Assembly: GCF_002119525.1 (NCBI RefSeq)
Contig: NZ_CP017916.1
Coordinates: 2,852,001-2,916,000, forward strand
Direction: 5' to 3'
Origin: Vibrio syngnathi
Lineage (GTDB): Bacteria > Pseudomonadota > Gammaproteobacteria > Enterobacterales > Vibrionaceae
Length of the DNA: 64,000 bases
Below the pieces are notes generated by a model, which was given only the letters and a program-made list of their open reading frames with translations, did no database searches and was not told the origin of the DNA. Made by a program: the position numbers and the translations under genes. Of this stretch, positions 48,201 to 58,661 are shown piece by piece; positions within the stretch are counted from its first letter, which is position 1, and every line of letters begins with the position of its first letter.

Positions 48201-49115
48201 CAACGGAGAAAGCTTAAACACACCCGATTCAATCATCAGATCGTGGTGGCCACCTTCGTTCCAAGTCAGTTCAGAAGGTAACACCTCAACGTAAGCACTA
48301 ACCGGCTTGCTATTTCGCAGCGTTAGCCAACTATTCAAGCTCACCGTCCCCGTAGCAATACCGGATTCTTCCTGCATATAACGAGTTAACCAAGGCATTA
48401 CTGAGATGCTATCCGCGCTGACATAAAACTCGCCCGTCATATCAGTTAAAGAACCACCATCAACAAAGTTAGCACTTACTGACAAAGAGTTGAGATTAGC
48501 GTCTTTAATACTTACCACACCCTCAGCAAGGTGATGTTTACCTGAGTTTTGCCATTTCAGAGTTTCGATATCAAGCTGACGTTCTTCACCAGAGATAGTG
48601 CGATATAGAAGAGAGGAATCTTTAGCAGTCACATCCACCAAAGTTTTTAGCAGTAAATTATCCAGCTCTTGTATCACTCGCTTGGAAGAGCCCGGTTCTT
48701 TAGGTTCGTCTTTGCCGTTTTGCCCAGCAAATAGATCAATGGAGCGGATATCTAGGTACATTTGATTCATGACTAAGTCAGCCACAACCGGACGCATCTG
48801 GACGACCGATTGAATCAAGTCAAACTCAACCTCAACACGCTCAACCGAGAAAGTCACATCTTCTGCATTGGGAAGGCTAGCTTTAACGCCTTGCAGAGCA
48901 ATAGAGGGGTGAGTGTTACGCCAAAAACCACCCACGTCTTGAATAGAAAAATCAAAACCGGAATGTTGGTTTACCCAAAGCTCAATTTCAGATTGATACT
49001 TATTTAAATTGGGTAAGGCTACACGCAGTGTAGTGACAGCAATGGCTAGTGTTACTAAGAGAGTAACCACTAGCCATAGACATGTACGCAGAATCAGAGT
49101 AACGCTTGAACTCAC
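45243..49115 (-). CDS. yhdP: YhdP, AsmA-like phospholipid transport protein
   Basis: YhdP is one of three AsmA-like proteins (with TamB and YdbH) that carry phospholipids from inner to outer membrane. The 1290-residue protein has one N-terminal membrane anchor (about 8-30, LWLVVTLLVTLAIAVTTLRV). A very long repetitive beta-strand body spans the periplasm. The C-terminal AsmA domain includes LDGNVKTKFGKGIISDVSGAARLLG and the hydrophobic helix FAVTPQTALYVLAVTTVISP. The size is close to E. coli YhdP (1266). It starts 10 bp after rng. Confidence 0.94.
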   Translation of the reverse strand: MSSSVTLILRTCLWLVVTLLVTLAIAVTTLRVALPNLNKYQSEIELWVNQHSGFDFSIQDVGGFWRNTHPSIALQGVKASLPNAEDVTFSVERVEVEFDLIQSVVQMRPVVADLVMNQMYLDIRSIDLFAGQNGKDEPKEPGSSKRVIQELDNLLLKTLVDVTAKDSSLLYRTISGEERQLDIETLKWQNSGKHHLAEGVVSIKDANLNSLSVSANFVDGGSLTDMTGEFYVSADSISVMPWLTRYMQEESGIATGTVSLNSWLTLRNSKPVSAYVEVLPSELTWNEGGHHDLMIESGVFKLSPLENGWQVNGHSLNLRTDDTPWPELDVALKWNKGPWQLNVSELDIAAITPLIKLLPDSEQSTQMMNSLAPGGLVSDIRVSMDSGIESLRYSASFSDMAIEQWELVPGFSQVSGRVFGSASEAKASLHVIDDVFPYGDVFQAPLNIKQGQVDIVWQQDENGWKLWSDKITAATPDLQVLGAFRLDFPNDASPYLSFYGEADAYNVGETWRYLPTLALGQDLTDYLSTAIQAGKAETVKLLWHGELAQYPYTNHDGVFQVWARLEDAKFSFDTAWPLITDLQLDLLFEDDAMYLDSRSAQLMDVTADRITGRIPYLGEGGHIEIEAKATASGNAVRDYMTASPLVDSVGAALTALKVSGDVSSEFQLNIPFDSEQEPRAWGYADLSGNHVEIEAPPMVLENTTGRIEFDNDVVTASGLAADLLDQGISVDFKGLNDGPGYAVDLDVLGDWDVNPLKPYVGEQWLSRLSGHAQWQSQIDIQLNDIGFTYQLDLQSDLKYLASDYPYPLAKKSLESGSARLQASGNQESITARLQLPSTKYQAEIDITGDVPELTATNLVLGRGGYKISPVVGHHALIRTDKFNADDWLSVVMEPVQPSDAALSQMNTPTIPAPSRITFESKELILGGISWNDVDFSARKNKKAWQMEVSSQELEGDINYLPPYDLTVSLDRLHLFVPEWSDKENQEQLLQRKAQEAPLISELDRKIHDAMPNLTLTLNDFWLQGYKVGKVDVEMTRKEDRIEWNKIQVRSGGNKADISGWWELQGDKSHSSLTLDIEGENNSELMERFGITSGIQKAPFELEGQLNWDGSPWGIKMDTLDGNVKTKFGKGIISDVSGAARLLGLFSLDSIIRKMQLDFSDVFDNGMAFNSITGTGEIQNGIFLTNDLNMDAVAGEMKIKGIANLNTRQVDAEVNFTPDITSGIPVLTAFAVTPQTALYVLAVTTVISPVVEVFTQVNYSVKGPLDSPTVSELSRSSGEFQLPEKLRKLAE

Positions 49116-49125
49116 AAAATATCCA

Positions 49126-50595
49126 TTACATCATAACAACATCAAACTGCTCTTGTATGTACAGAGGTTCAGCCTGGATTTTAACTTGCTTACCAATAAA
49201 GACTTCAAGCTCAGCAAGCGCATGAGATTCATCACCTTCTAACGCCTCGGCAACGGCAGCCGCCGCATAAACAACAAACTTATCAGCGTCATACGCGCGA
49301 TTCACTCGTGTGATCTCTCGAAGAATTTCATAACAAACGGTTTCAACTGTCTTCACGCTACCGCGACCTTCACAAGCAGGGCAGCTAGAACACAGAATAT
49401 GCTCAATACTTTCACGAGTACGTTTACGAGTCATCTCAACTAAGCCAAGCTGTGTGAAGCCATTAATGTTGGTTTTCACTCGGTCTTTGTCTAATGCAGC
49501 CTCTAAAGAGGTGAGTACTCGCTTACGATGTTCCTCAGACATCATATCGATGAAGTCGATAATGATAATGCCGCCTAGGTTACGCAGACGCAGCTGGCGA
49601 GCAATCGCTTGAGTTGCTTCTACATTAGTATTGAAAATCGTCTCTTCTAGATTACGACGACCAACAAACGCACCAGTATTGATATCAACAGTGGTCATCG
49701 CTTCAGTTTGGTCGATAATCAGATACCCACCAGACTTTAATTCAACTTTACGATCCAATGAACGCTGAATTTCGTTCTCGGTATCGTACATATCAAAGAT
49801 AGGTTTATCACCTTCATACAGCTCAAGCTTGTCTGTCAGCTCTGGTACGTATTCAGAGGTAAACTCTTTTAGGTTTTCATATTCTAGACGAGAATCGACC
49901 TGAATCTTGCTCAGCTCAGTACCGACAAAGTCACGTAAGATACGTTGGCTTAAGCACAACTCACCATACAAGCGAGTACGAGCTTTGTGCTTACCACGAC
50001 GTTCTAACACCTTTAGCCATAATCGCTTCAAGAATGCGGCATCTTGCGCCAACTCATTTGAATCTGCGCCTTCTGCTGCCGTGCGGATGATGAAGCCACC
50101 GTGCTCGTCACAGTAACGAGACACGACTTTTTTTAGGCGGTTGCGTTCTGACTCACTATCAATTCTCTGAGAAACACCAACGTGGCTTGCGCCCGGCATG
50201 AATACCAGATAACGAGATGGTAAAGTAATATCCGTGGTTAAGCGGGCACCTTTGGTGCCAAGAGGATCTTTGACCACTTGAACGACAATATCTTGCCCTT
50301 GGCGAACAAGCTCTGAAATATCACGAACCTGAAATTGCTTCTTTTCATTCTCAGCAACACATTCAGTGTGTGGGACAATATCAGAGGCGTGCAAAAAAGC
50401 TGCTTTATCAAGGCCAATATCCACAAATGCCGCCTGCATTCCAGGCAAAACACGGCTTACACGTCCTTTGTAGATATTTCCTACGATCCCGCGTCGAGCA
50501 TCTCGTTCGACATGGATCTCTTGAAGAGCTCCCCCTTCAATCATGGCCACACGAGTCTCACTCGGGGTCACGTTCAGCAACAATTCAGCACTCAT
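49126..50595 (-). CDS. rng: Ribonuclease G
   Basis: RNase G is a single-strand endonuclease that matures the 5' end of 16S rRNA and degrades some mRNAs. The 489-residue protein has an S1 domain near 35-125 (GIVGNIYKGRVSRVLPGMQAAFVDIGLDKAAFLH) and catalytic acids in GGIIIIDFIDMMSEEHRKRV (about 300-350). A CSSCPACEGRG zinc-link-like motif lies near 405. It lacks the long C-terminal scaffold of RNase E, as expected. It lies between maf and yhdP. Confidence 0.97.
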   Translation of the reverse strand: MSAELLLNVTPSETRVAMIEGGALQEIHVERDARRGIVGNIYKGRVSRVLPGMQAAFVDIGLDKAAFLHASDIVPHTECVAENEKKQFQVRDISELVRQGQDIVVQVVKDPLGTKGARLTTDITLPSRYLVFMPGASHVGVSQRIDSESERNRLKKVVSRYCDEHGGFIIRTAAEGADSNELAQDAAFLKRLWLKVLERRGKHKARTRLYGELCLSQRILRDFVGTELSKIQVDSRLEYENLKEFTSEYVPELTDKLELYEGDKPIFDMYDTENEIQRSLDRKVELKSGGYLIIDQTEAMTTVDINTGAFVGRRNLEETIFNTNVEATQAIARQLRLRNLGGIIIIDFIDMMSEEHRKRVLTSLEAALDKDRVKTNINGFTQLGLVEMTRKRTRESIEHILCSSCPACEGRGSVKTVETVCYEILREITRVNRAYDADKFVVYAAAAVAEALEGDESHALAELEVFIGKQVKIQAEPLYIQEQFDVVMM

Positions 50596-50615
50596 GGTGC
50601 ACCTCAGATTAGTAA

Positions 50616-51203
50616 TTATAAGAATTCTTGCAGTAGCTGGTCCGTTTCAAATAAAGGTAAGCCGACAACGGCGTAATAACTACCTTCGATTCGGGTAACA
50701 AAGCGTCCGCCCAAACCTTGGATCCCATAGCTACCGGCTTTATCGCATGGCTCCCCTGTTTGCCAGTATTGTTCTATTTCTTTTTCACTGAGGGGTTTAA
50801 ACCATACGTCGGTAATAATAATTTCTGTTTTTTGTTTGTCTTCCGATACCACAGAAACAGCCGTCATCACTTGGTGACGCTCATTCGCTAATTGAGTAAG
50901 CATACGCTTAGAGTCAGAAAAATCGGTCGGTTTCTCTAGCACTTGCCCTTGGCTGACCACAACGGTGTCAGAACCAAGAACGACATGCTGCTCTTCAGAA
51001 GCATTAACTTGTAGTAAAGAAAGTGCCGCCAATGCTTTATCTAAAGATAGACGCTTAACGTACTCTTCGGCGGTTTCTTGGGCGTGCTTACACTCTTCAA
51101 CATCGGTAACGAATACAGAAAACTCATAACCAAGTTGAGATAGCAGCTCTTTGCGGCGTGGTGAACCGGATGCCAAAACTAAATGTTTCTTTCCCATCGT
51201 CAT
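50616..51203 (-). CDS. maf: Maf-family nucleotide pyrophosphatase (YhdE type)
   Basis: Maf proteins hydrolyse non-canonical or dTTP/UTP nucleotides to monophosphates. The 195-residue protein has the signature LVLASGSPRRKELLSQLG (about 8-25), the catalytic region VVLGSDTVV and the GSYGIQGLGGRFV block near 160. Context between mreD and rng marks it as the YhdE-type member. A GAGG site precedes the first ATG; a second ATG two codons later is possible. Confidence 0.93.
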   Translation of the reverse strand: MTMGKKHLVLASGSPRRKELLSQLGYEFSVFVTDVEECKHAQETAEEYVKRLSLDKALAALSLLQVNASEEQHVVLGSDTVVVSQGQVLEKPTDFSDSKRMLTQLANERHQVMTAVSVVSEDKQKTEIIITDVWFKPLSEKEIEQYWQTGEPCDKAGSYGIQGLGGRFVTRIEGSYYAVVGLPLFETDQLLQEFL

Positions 51204-51204
51204 A

Positions 51205-51693
51205 CTACCTCACATGCCAATGGCGACGCACGCGTCTCATTAATAAAAACATCCAAGGCCAAAGTATACAGTTTATCAATGCGCTCCATAGCGATAACGG
51301 ATTGAAAACGACATCTTGGATCAAATATTCGCCAAAGAATATCAACACCTCAAACAACACCGTTAATGCAGCAATGATTATCGCTTGCTGCCATAGCGCC
51401 ATATTTCGAATCACTAGGAAGTTCATCGCAATAATGTACATCACTATGGCCATCATCATGCCTCTAATACCGAGAGTCGAACCGATCAAAAGGTCCCACA
51501 ATAAGCCAAGAACTAGAGCGCTGCCAACATTAACTCTATACGGTAACGCTAAAACCCAATAGCAGGTAACCAGTAATAACCAAGATGGCCGGAATAGGTC
51601 TAAACTGCCCGGCCAAGGGATCGTTTGTAGAATAAGTGCTATCAAAAATGAGCAGCCAATTACTACTTTGCTTCTTAAAACGCTATTGGCCAT
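51205..51693 (-). CDS. mreD: Rod-shape determining protein MreD
   Basis: MreD is an inner-membrane component of the elongasome. I choose the ATG at 51693 (MANSVLRSKVVIGCSFLIAL) because GAGGG lies five bases upstream, and the resulting 162 residues equal E. coli MreD. A GTG two codons upstream is possible. Five or six hydrophobic helices and the motifs ILALPYRVNVG and GSTLGIRG are typical. It overlaps mreC by 11 bp. Confidence 0.94.
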   Translation of the reverse strand: MANSVLRSKVVIGCSFLIALILQTIPWPGSLDLFRPSWLLLVTCYWVLALPYRVNVGSALVLGLLWDLLIGSTLGIRGMMMAIVMYIIAMNFLVIRNMALWQQAIIIAALTVLFEVLIFFGEYLIQDVVFNPLSLWSALINCILWPWMFLLMRRVRRHWHVR

Positions 51694-52570
51694 CTTCACC
51701 CTCTAACAATGCTTGTTCGATACTGGATTGTTCGGCTTGCATCTGTTTATTTTCATCAGGCCACACAAGCAACAAGTATCTGAGCTTATCAAACTCAACT
51801 ACAGGTTCTGCTTTAATAACGGCGAACTCACGCTTCGGATCATAATCAACGGCAGTAACATAAGCGACTGGGTAACCCTCTGGATATACACCACCAAGCC
51901 CTGATGTCACCAGCAGATCTTCTTCTTGTATGTCAGTACTGGTTGGAATGTGCTCTAGCTGGATCTCATCAATCATGCCATTGCCAGAAGCAATCACACG
52001 GATATCGTTACGAATAACCTGAACAGGAATTGCGTTGTTTGCATCAGTCAGTAGCAAAACACGACTATTGTGAGCAGCAACGAAAGTGACTTGGCCAACA
52101 ATGCCTTTTTCGTTAATCACAGGCTGACCTTCATACACCCCATCAATCTGACCTTTATCGATCACGACTTGATGTCGGTATGGTGAAGTATCCACCGCCA
52201 TAACCTCTGTGACGACTTTCTTCTCATCACGGATAAACGGAGAGCCCAATAGCTTACGAAGGCGCTTGTTTTCCTCTTGATATTGCTCAAGTAGAATCAA
52301 CTCGCTCTTCAGGCGTAAGACTTCTCGTTTAATATTGTGGTTGGATTCAATTAGCCCTTTACGAGTACTAAAACGGTCGTATACGCCATCAAACATGGTG
52401 CGAGGTAAATTAGCTGCATACTGAATTGGTGCAACCATGCTGTTCAATAGATAGCGGACATTTGAGAATGCATCTAAACGACTATCAGCCAGCATAAGGC
52501 TGGCTGATAATGTTACAGCAAAAAACAGGCGCAATTGTAGAGAGGGACCTCTACCAAAAATTGGCTTCAT
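51683..52570 (-). CDS. mreC: Rod-shape determining protein MreC
   Basis: MreC is a bitopic periplasmic scaffold linking MreB to cell-wall synthases. The 295-residue protein begins MKPIFGRGPSLQLRL, has one membrane helix near residue 15-30, a coiled coil (about 70-105, LRLKSELILLEQYQEENKRLRKLL) and the beta-barrel region with VIDKGQIDGVYEGQPVINEKGIVGQV. Typical length. It follows mreB by 94 bp. Confidence 0.96.
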   Translation of the reverse strand: MKPIFGRGPSLQLRLFFAVTLSASLMLADSRLDAFSNVRYLLNSMVAPIQYAANLPRTMFDGVYDRFSTRKGLIESNHNIKREVLRLKSELILLEQYQEENKRLRKLLGSPFIRDEKKVVTEVMAVDTSPYRHQVVIDKGQIDGVYEGQPVINEKGIVGQVTFVAAHNSRVLLLTDANNAIPVQVIRNDIRVIASGNGMIDEIQLEHIPTSTDIQEEDLLVTSGLGGVYPEGYPVAYVTAVDYDPKREFAVIKAEPVVEFDKLRYLLLVWPDENKQMQAEQSSIEQALLEGEDGQ

Positions 52571-52664
52571 TCTATATTTGGTCCTAGAGCGACATTTGAT
52601 CCTATAGACAAGGTCCTAGGCTCTTTACATAAAATTAGATAAGAAAAGAGCCTAACACTAGATA

Positions 52665-53717
<1,053 letters not shown>

Positions 53718-53760
53718 TCATCCTGCAAGAATTAGAAGACAAAAATTGCACTAAATGTAC

Positions 53761-53789
53761 CAATGCCTTGCTGTCACGGCAAGGCATTG
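53761..53789 (-). other. Perfect hairpin in the mshQ-mreB gap
   Basis: CAATGCCTTGC (53761-53771) and GCAAGGCATTG (53779-53789) form an 11-bp perfect stem with a 7-base loop. No T run follows on the minus strand, so it may not be a simple terminator. A possible -10 (TATACT, minus, 53791-53796) lies just upstream, which would put the hairpin at the 5' end of the mreB mRNA. Confidence 0.6.
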
Positions 53790-53859
53790 AAGTATAAACA
53801 TGGACTGAAACCCACAATTTCTTACAGATTCCTAACTTAACAGCCAAAAAATCATATTA

Positions 53860-56800
53860 TTACTGACCTATTAAGCCATTTTCACCTCGGTAGATCACAC
53901 GATCGTTCCCACGATGGATGCCAAAGGTGACGACTGTTGATGGATCTTCTTCACCATCAACCTCTGCTCGATTCGCATCTTGCCAACGATAACGAAGCCA
54001 AGGAGCCGCATTTCCACCGCTATTCAGCTCCAACCAAACTTGTGTTTGCTGCCTAACCGCTGGGTCTGCTGGCACTTGACCAACTCGTATAGAGTTAGAT
54101 GTACCATTAACTACACCACCGCCCCCAGTGAATGTCACATCAGCAGCAGTGGAGCCTGTTTCAACCCAAATATCACGGTTAGCACTTTCAATATTTACAC
54201 CCGTTAAATTCGTTGAGTTATCACCATCATGAGTGACAAAACTCGCTCCCGTCCAGTGCTCTATGCGGAGCGGTATATTCATGCCATTACCCGTAACGGC
54301 ACCGACACTATCCATTACTGCTCGGCCAAAGCGAATAGTAGGCTGAACCGTTAGTAACCGAGGAGAACCATTATAGTGATAGCTAATAGGATCGACGTTG
54401 CTCCCCACAGCATCAATTGAAATCGTCGAGTCTGTACCTCCCGCAGTATTGAACGGTCCATCCTCATAACCATCTGCTGATGCTGCTTTTGCCCAACACA
54501 ACTCGCTAGCACAGTTGGTAGAAGGCGAATTTTCATCTAGCGTAAATGTGCCTATACTCTTGCCCAAGATGGAAGCCCAAGACTTAGCCGGAGTCCCCGA
54601 ATAAAAACGATTTACAAAAGCAGGATTGGCTTCATACAAAGCAAAGCTCGCTGTCATAGTTGAATCAAAATATCCATAGTTTTTCACCGCTTGAGCTTGT
54701 TGGTTTAATGCTTCCACATCAAAGGTAACACCTTCAAAAGGCTGATTCATGTATGCATAAGATTGATTACCAGGGTAGTCCCACACGGCACTGTTCACCA
54801 CTTGGAAATATTTAGGATAAAAACGACCAATGGTTGCTTTATAGCCCGGTACCATCATTCCGTTCAAATAGTTCGGTTTTTCCGTCCAGAGTTTGATGCT
54901 ACCAACTTCAGACCAAGCCAAGCTCTTATAGGCGTAGCCATTCGACCACATATCAACGGGGATCGGTTGTGGTGACGACTCATCACCACTTAGCTTTCCA
55001 CTAATATTTAGCACACCATTATGACCATTACTTGGAGTTTCAAGCTCATAATTGACATACACGATCTCATCATCAAAGCCCGAAACAGGAAGGTTCCGAC
55101 ATAAATCCCCCGAGAACGAACTGTCAATAAGACCGTCATTATTACGATCAGCATTTGCATCCCAAGCAATCGCACTAACCGCTAAGGAGGCAGTATCACC
55201 TGCGGCGATAAATGAAACGCCTCCGGTTGAACTACCGGAAGGGAATGGACCATTTGGTACACCTGAGTTATCTTGGCAACTCACCAAAGCAAATGGCCTA
55301 ACATACATGTCAGTAGAACTCTGCAAGCCTTTCCAATTGGGAATAGGTTGATTCGTGGGTTGCCAGTCAGCATCTGCCAAATGAAGCTTTATATGACCAG
55401 CAGACCAATACAGAGAAGTCAACTTTGCAACACCGTTTTGAAAGGCAATATTGTTCACTTTTGTTCCATTTAAAGGTGAACTGCCTACCTTGATGCTATA
55501 CGAGTTAAGAAATAACTGATTATTCCAGCCACTATTGCCTTGAGTTATCTGCTCATAGGAAGCATAAAGCGATTTAGTTCCATCATAATCTGATATTTTC
55601 TGACACGCCCTTGGGTTAGCTGATCCTGATGCTACCGCTGTAACTTCAGTCTCAAATGGTCGGAACGAAACCTGACCTTTCCCTACATCAACCCTTTGTT
55701 TATCTTCAATTTTAAATCCATAAGGTACAAACTGATAAGGTCCACCAGCTGCACTGATGTTACTTTGTCCTCGAATCGAAGCGGAGATTGAAACTGGAGA
55801 TAGACCAATACTTGACAGTGATTTGGTGTAAGTCGCCGTCTGCCCTGCTACGAAATTGTGACTCAAGGATGTAGAGCAGCTTCCATCTGAATTTAACCAA
55901 CACGCATCACCCGAACTGTTGTTTGGAATAGTCACATCAAGTGTCCCTGTATAATTATTGACAGGTTGCTTGGTTATTTTATCGACCAGTTTGAAGGTAA
56001 TAGGAATTCCCGCACAGGCTAACCCTGAGCTAGAGCCTGGAGTAATAACCAGTTCAGGCTCAGAAAAACATTGGCTTTCCCCGGTAATTTGAGATGTTCC
56101 ACTCATATGAAGGTCACGAGTAGTAACTGCCCCATAAACATGAGAGCCGTTAGACAGTCGAACCTCCCCCTCACTGTAAATCAAGGCTTTGATTTGTGAT
56201 TGACTGGATAAATCCATTTTACAACCATACGCAGGGCACGCTTGGCCGGATGAACCTTTAGTTGGGTCATAACCAACGATCACAAGATTATCCGCATTAC
56301 CTGAATTATTAATCCTTGAACTATTCGATAAATTTAAATATCTGGTATGAATTGTCACTTTCCCTTGAATATTCAAGGAAGAGTGGGTGTTAATATTCAA
56401 AGAATTAAAATAGTAGTCGCCAGCAGTCAGTGTCACGGTAGACTGACCAATTGATAAACTTTTTTGAGATAAAGGTGTTAGCGTTTTTGTTGTATTCCAG
56501 ATATCACTACCTGAATTTGTTATCAGGAAATCATCGAGTTTAGATTGTACGATTTGCTTGGTAGGATCGTTAGTACAGGATATTCCATCACATTTCACAA
56601 CATTGCCAAACTGAGCAGTTCCAAAACCCACTTTTCTTTGACCAGCTTCCAATAACGCATTGGTTATTTTAGATTGGTTCCACATTTCAATACTACTACC
56701 AGAAGCGTTCTTCCAACCTTGAGCTGCAGAGGGGAAAGCCGAGCACAAATTTTTCGAAAATTTAGGCAGATAATTCACTTGAAAAGCAAAATATCCGATT

Positions 56801-58227
56801 TTTTCGTCTGTATGACTCCTCCATCCCTTTGAGTCTTCCAAAGACAAATCTTCATCAACCACAAATCCTACTTGATAATCATCATCGTCACTGCCATTGC
56901 GTTTCACGCTACAAAGCCTCAACCACCCCCCTTGCCCTCCTCTACGAGTGAGCTTACTCGCTACAATTCCTGGTAATGATTTATATTCATTGTCAAGATC
57001 GTGCATGTCATTACAAGACTTACGAAGCGGTGTTGAAGATCCACTGTCATCATCAAGGGATATTCGGCCAAATTCATATTTAAGGTCATTAGTTGTGCCT
57101 TCATGTTCATCTGAAACTAAAAACGCTATTTTTTCAGACTGAGAGGGACTGTTATTTGTATCCACGCGAGTCAGTTCTAAAAAGAATTTGGCTCTCGTTT
57201 GATTTACGTCATCAACACCTACGGTTAACCAGCGGTTTGTCGGGCTATTAACCTGAGCAAACACAGCGGGATCATCATCCTGTATTCGGTGCGAGCTAAA
57301 TCTTGAATAAGGGACTGACTCCCACTTAGGATCACTTTTCTTTCCATGCGCTTGATATGCTTTGGTGTCGAGGTAACCCGCTATCGCCTTATGCCCATCA
57401 CTAAATGTTATGGTGCCTGGTTCAACAACAAGATAACTAATCGAAGACATTGGTTTTGAAGCAAGGTTGTAATTCCAGTGTTGAGGAGCTACTTCTTGGT
57501 GGAATGTCGCTCGCGTTGAACTGATGCTTTTTATTGAAAGTGTTGCCGGCGCATCGTTATCAGGGTTGACAGGATCAATAGTCGGCATCAAAAAGACCAA
57601 CGGAGTGGTTCTATAAGTTTGATTAAATGTAATGGTACAGTCGCTCAATTTACAGTCGGCAGAATCTAATCGACCGAACTCAAAGCGAGCATCGTCAAAT
57701 TTGGTTACCGGGGGAGCCGGCAGCGCTCCGCAAGTGCCACTACTGATACAATACTTGTTTGCGTTAAACTGATTTCCGACCACTTTTAAGTAAATATTAG
57801 GACGATTCTTGGTTGCCCCTACAGTATTGGACATCCAAAAATTATGTACTGTACGCTTTAACACTCCATCAACGTAATACTTCAATTTACCTTTAATATT
57901 ATTACTATTGTTATTTTCAGGAACAAATTGAACGCGATAGGTTTTTTCTACTCCTCGATAACCAGTCTCATAGATAACTTTACTGTAATTCGAAAACCTT
58001 GAATCGTCCGTCCACACAGGATAGTAACTTCTGCGACCATTTGAGCTGATAAATTCCATTTTCGCACGGTTTGTGCCATCAGATTTCAATTTAAATACAA
58101 AACAAAAACCATTCCGAGAGTTTACTTGAGCACCATCTTGTAAACATTGAGAGGCGAGTGCATTAGATTGAAATACAGAAACAAGCAAAATAGCAAATAC
58201 CAAAGAAAAAAGATTTACCAGTTTCAT
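53860..58227 (-). CDS. mshQ: MshQ, giant exported protein of the MSHA pilus cluster
   Basis: The 1455-residue protein has a signal peptide (about 1-25, LVSVFQSNALAS). It then shows two related segments each starting with an EFGR motif (DARFEFGRLDS, DLKYEFGRISL) in the first 400 residues. A beta-helix-like stretch rich in Asn, Ser and hydrophobic repeats covers about 580-690, followed by an Ig-like segment (LVITPGSSSGLACAGIPITF). A long C-terminal region matches the DUF6701 family. MshQ is the last gene of the MSHA cluster; a role as pilus-associated or tip adhesin is plausible but not established. It overlaps mshP by one base. Confidence 0.88.
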   Translation of the reverse strand: MKLVNLFSLVFAILLVSVFQSNALASQCLQDGAQVNSRNGFCFVFKLKSDGTNRAKMEFISSNGRRSYYPVWTDDSRFSNYSKVIYETGYRGVEKTYRVQFVPENNNSNNIKGKLKYYVDGVLKRTVHNFWMSNTVGATKNRPNIYLKVVGNQFNANKYCISSGTCGALPAPPVTKFDDARFEFGRLDSADCKLSDCTITFNQTYRTTPLVFLMPTIDPVNPDNDAPATLSIKSISSTRATFHQEVAPQHWNYNLASKPMSSISYLVVEPGTITFSDGHKAIAGYLDTKAYQAHGKKSDPKWESVPYSRFSSHRIQDDDPAVFAQVNSPTNRWLTVGVDDVNQTRAKFFLELTRVDTNNSPSQSEKIAFLVSDEHEGTTNDLKYEFGRISLDDDSGSSTPLRKSCNDMHDLDNEYKSLPGIVASKLTRRGGQGGWLRLCSVKRNGSDDDDYQVGFVVDEDLSLEDSKGWRSHTDEKIGYFAFQVNYLPKFSKNLCSAFPSAAQGWKNASGSSIEMWNQSKITNALLEAGQRKVGFGTAQFGNVVKCDGISCTNDPTKQIVQSKLDDFLITNSGSDIWNTTKTLTPLSQKSLSIGQSTVTLTAGDYYFNSLNINTHSSLNIQGKVTIHTRYLNLSNSSRINNSGNADNLVIVGYDPTKGSSGQACPAYGCKMDLSSQSQIKALIYSEGEVRLSNGSHVYGAVTTRDLHMSGTSQITGESQCFSEPELVITPGSSSGLACAGIPITFKLVDKITKQPVNNYTGTLDVTIPNNSSGDACWLNSDGSCSTSLSHNFVAGQTATYTKSLSSIGLSPVSISASIRGQSNISAAGGPYQFVPYGFKIEDKQRVDVGKGQVSFRPFETEVTAVASGSANPRACQKISDYDGTKSLYASYEQITQGNSGWNNQLFLNSYSIKVGSSPLNGTKVNNIAFQNGVAKLTSLYWSAGHIKLHLADADWQPTNQPIPNWKGLQSSTDMYVRPFALVSCQDNSGVPNGPFPSGSSTGGVSFIAAGDTASLAVSAIAWDANADRNNDGLIDSSFSGDLCRNLPVSGFDDEIVYVNYELETPSNGHNGVLNISGKLSGDESSPQPIPVDMWSNGYAYKSLAWSEVGSIKLWTEKPNYLNGMMVPGYKATIGRFYPKYFQVVNSAVWDYPGNQSYAYMNQPFEGVTFDVEALNQQAQAVKNYGYFDSTMTASFALYEANPAFVNRFYSGTPAKSWASILGKSIGTFTLDENSPSTNCASELCWAKAASADGYEDGPFNTAGGTDSTISIDAVGSNVDPISYHYNGSPRLLTVQPTIRFGRAVMDSVGAVTGNGMNIPLRIEHWTGASFVTHDGDNSTNLTGVNIESANRDIWVETGSTAADVTFTGGGGVVNGTSNSIRVGQVPADPAVRQQTQVWLELNSGGNAAPWLRYRWQDANRAEVDGEEDPSTVVTFGIHRGNDRVIYRGENGLIGQ

Positions 58228-58661
58228 TATCTATTCCTCACCCACACATCTTGACTACGCTGCATTACATTTACATCCGTTCCGCACATTGCGACTGCTC
58301 TTACTGTATATAACTGAGAATTATCGACAAGTTGACCACCGGTTGGTGAGCACGTTATTTGAACATCTGCACATGTAATTGTCGTTGCGAAGTTCATAGT
58401 GGATGCGTCCAAGTTTGTACACTCTGCAGCCACATCAAATGGAACCGTTGTGTTGGCTCTAGGTGGATATATCTGCATTAAGGCTCGCTCTATTGCCGAA
58501 TGAGCTAAAAGCGCGGCTTGAGTACCAATCACATCTTTTGTATGCGCGTCATGATTAGACCACTCTATGCGATTTAAGGTTGTCGCCAGAAAACCCATCA
58601 CCACCAAGACAAAGATGACGACAATATACAGGCTTCCGACTTGTCTTTTTTTAAGGAACAT
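58227..58661 (-). CDS. mshP: MSHA minor pilin-like protein MshP
   Basis: The 144-residue protein has a short basic start (MFLKKRQVGS) and a single hydrophobic helix (LYIVVIFVLVVMGFLATTLN), then a pilin-like periplasmic part with several cysteines (CTNLDA, CADVQITC, CGTDV). It lacks the classic G-F-T-L-I-E prepilin site, as in PilX/MshP-type proteins. It overlaps mshO by 11 bp and mshQ by one. Confidence 0.88.
   Translation of the reverse strand: MFLKKRQVGSLYIVVIFVLVVMGFLATTLNRIEWSNHDAHTKDVIGTQAALLAHSAIERALMQIYPPRANTTVPFDVAAECTNLDASTMNFATTITCADVQITCSPTGGQLVDNSQLYTVRAVAMCGTDVNVMQRSQDVWVRNR

Noticed and set aside
52617-52654. Inverted repeat TAGGCTCTTT / AAAGAGCCTA after mreB as a terminator
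   Set aside because: The loop is 18 bases and no T run follows on the minus strand; mreC probably continues in the same transcript.
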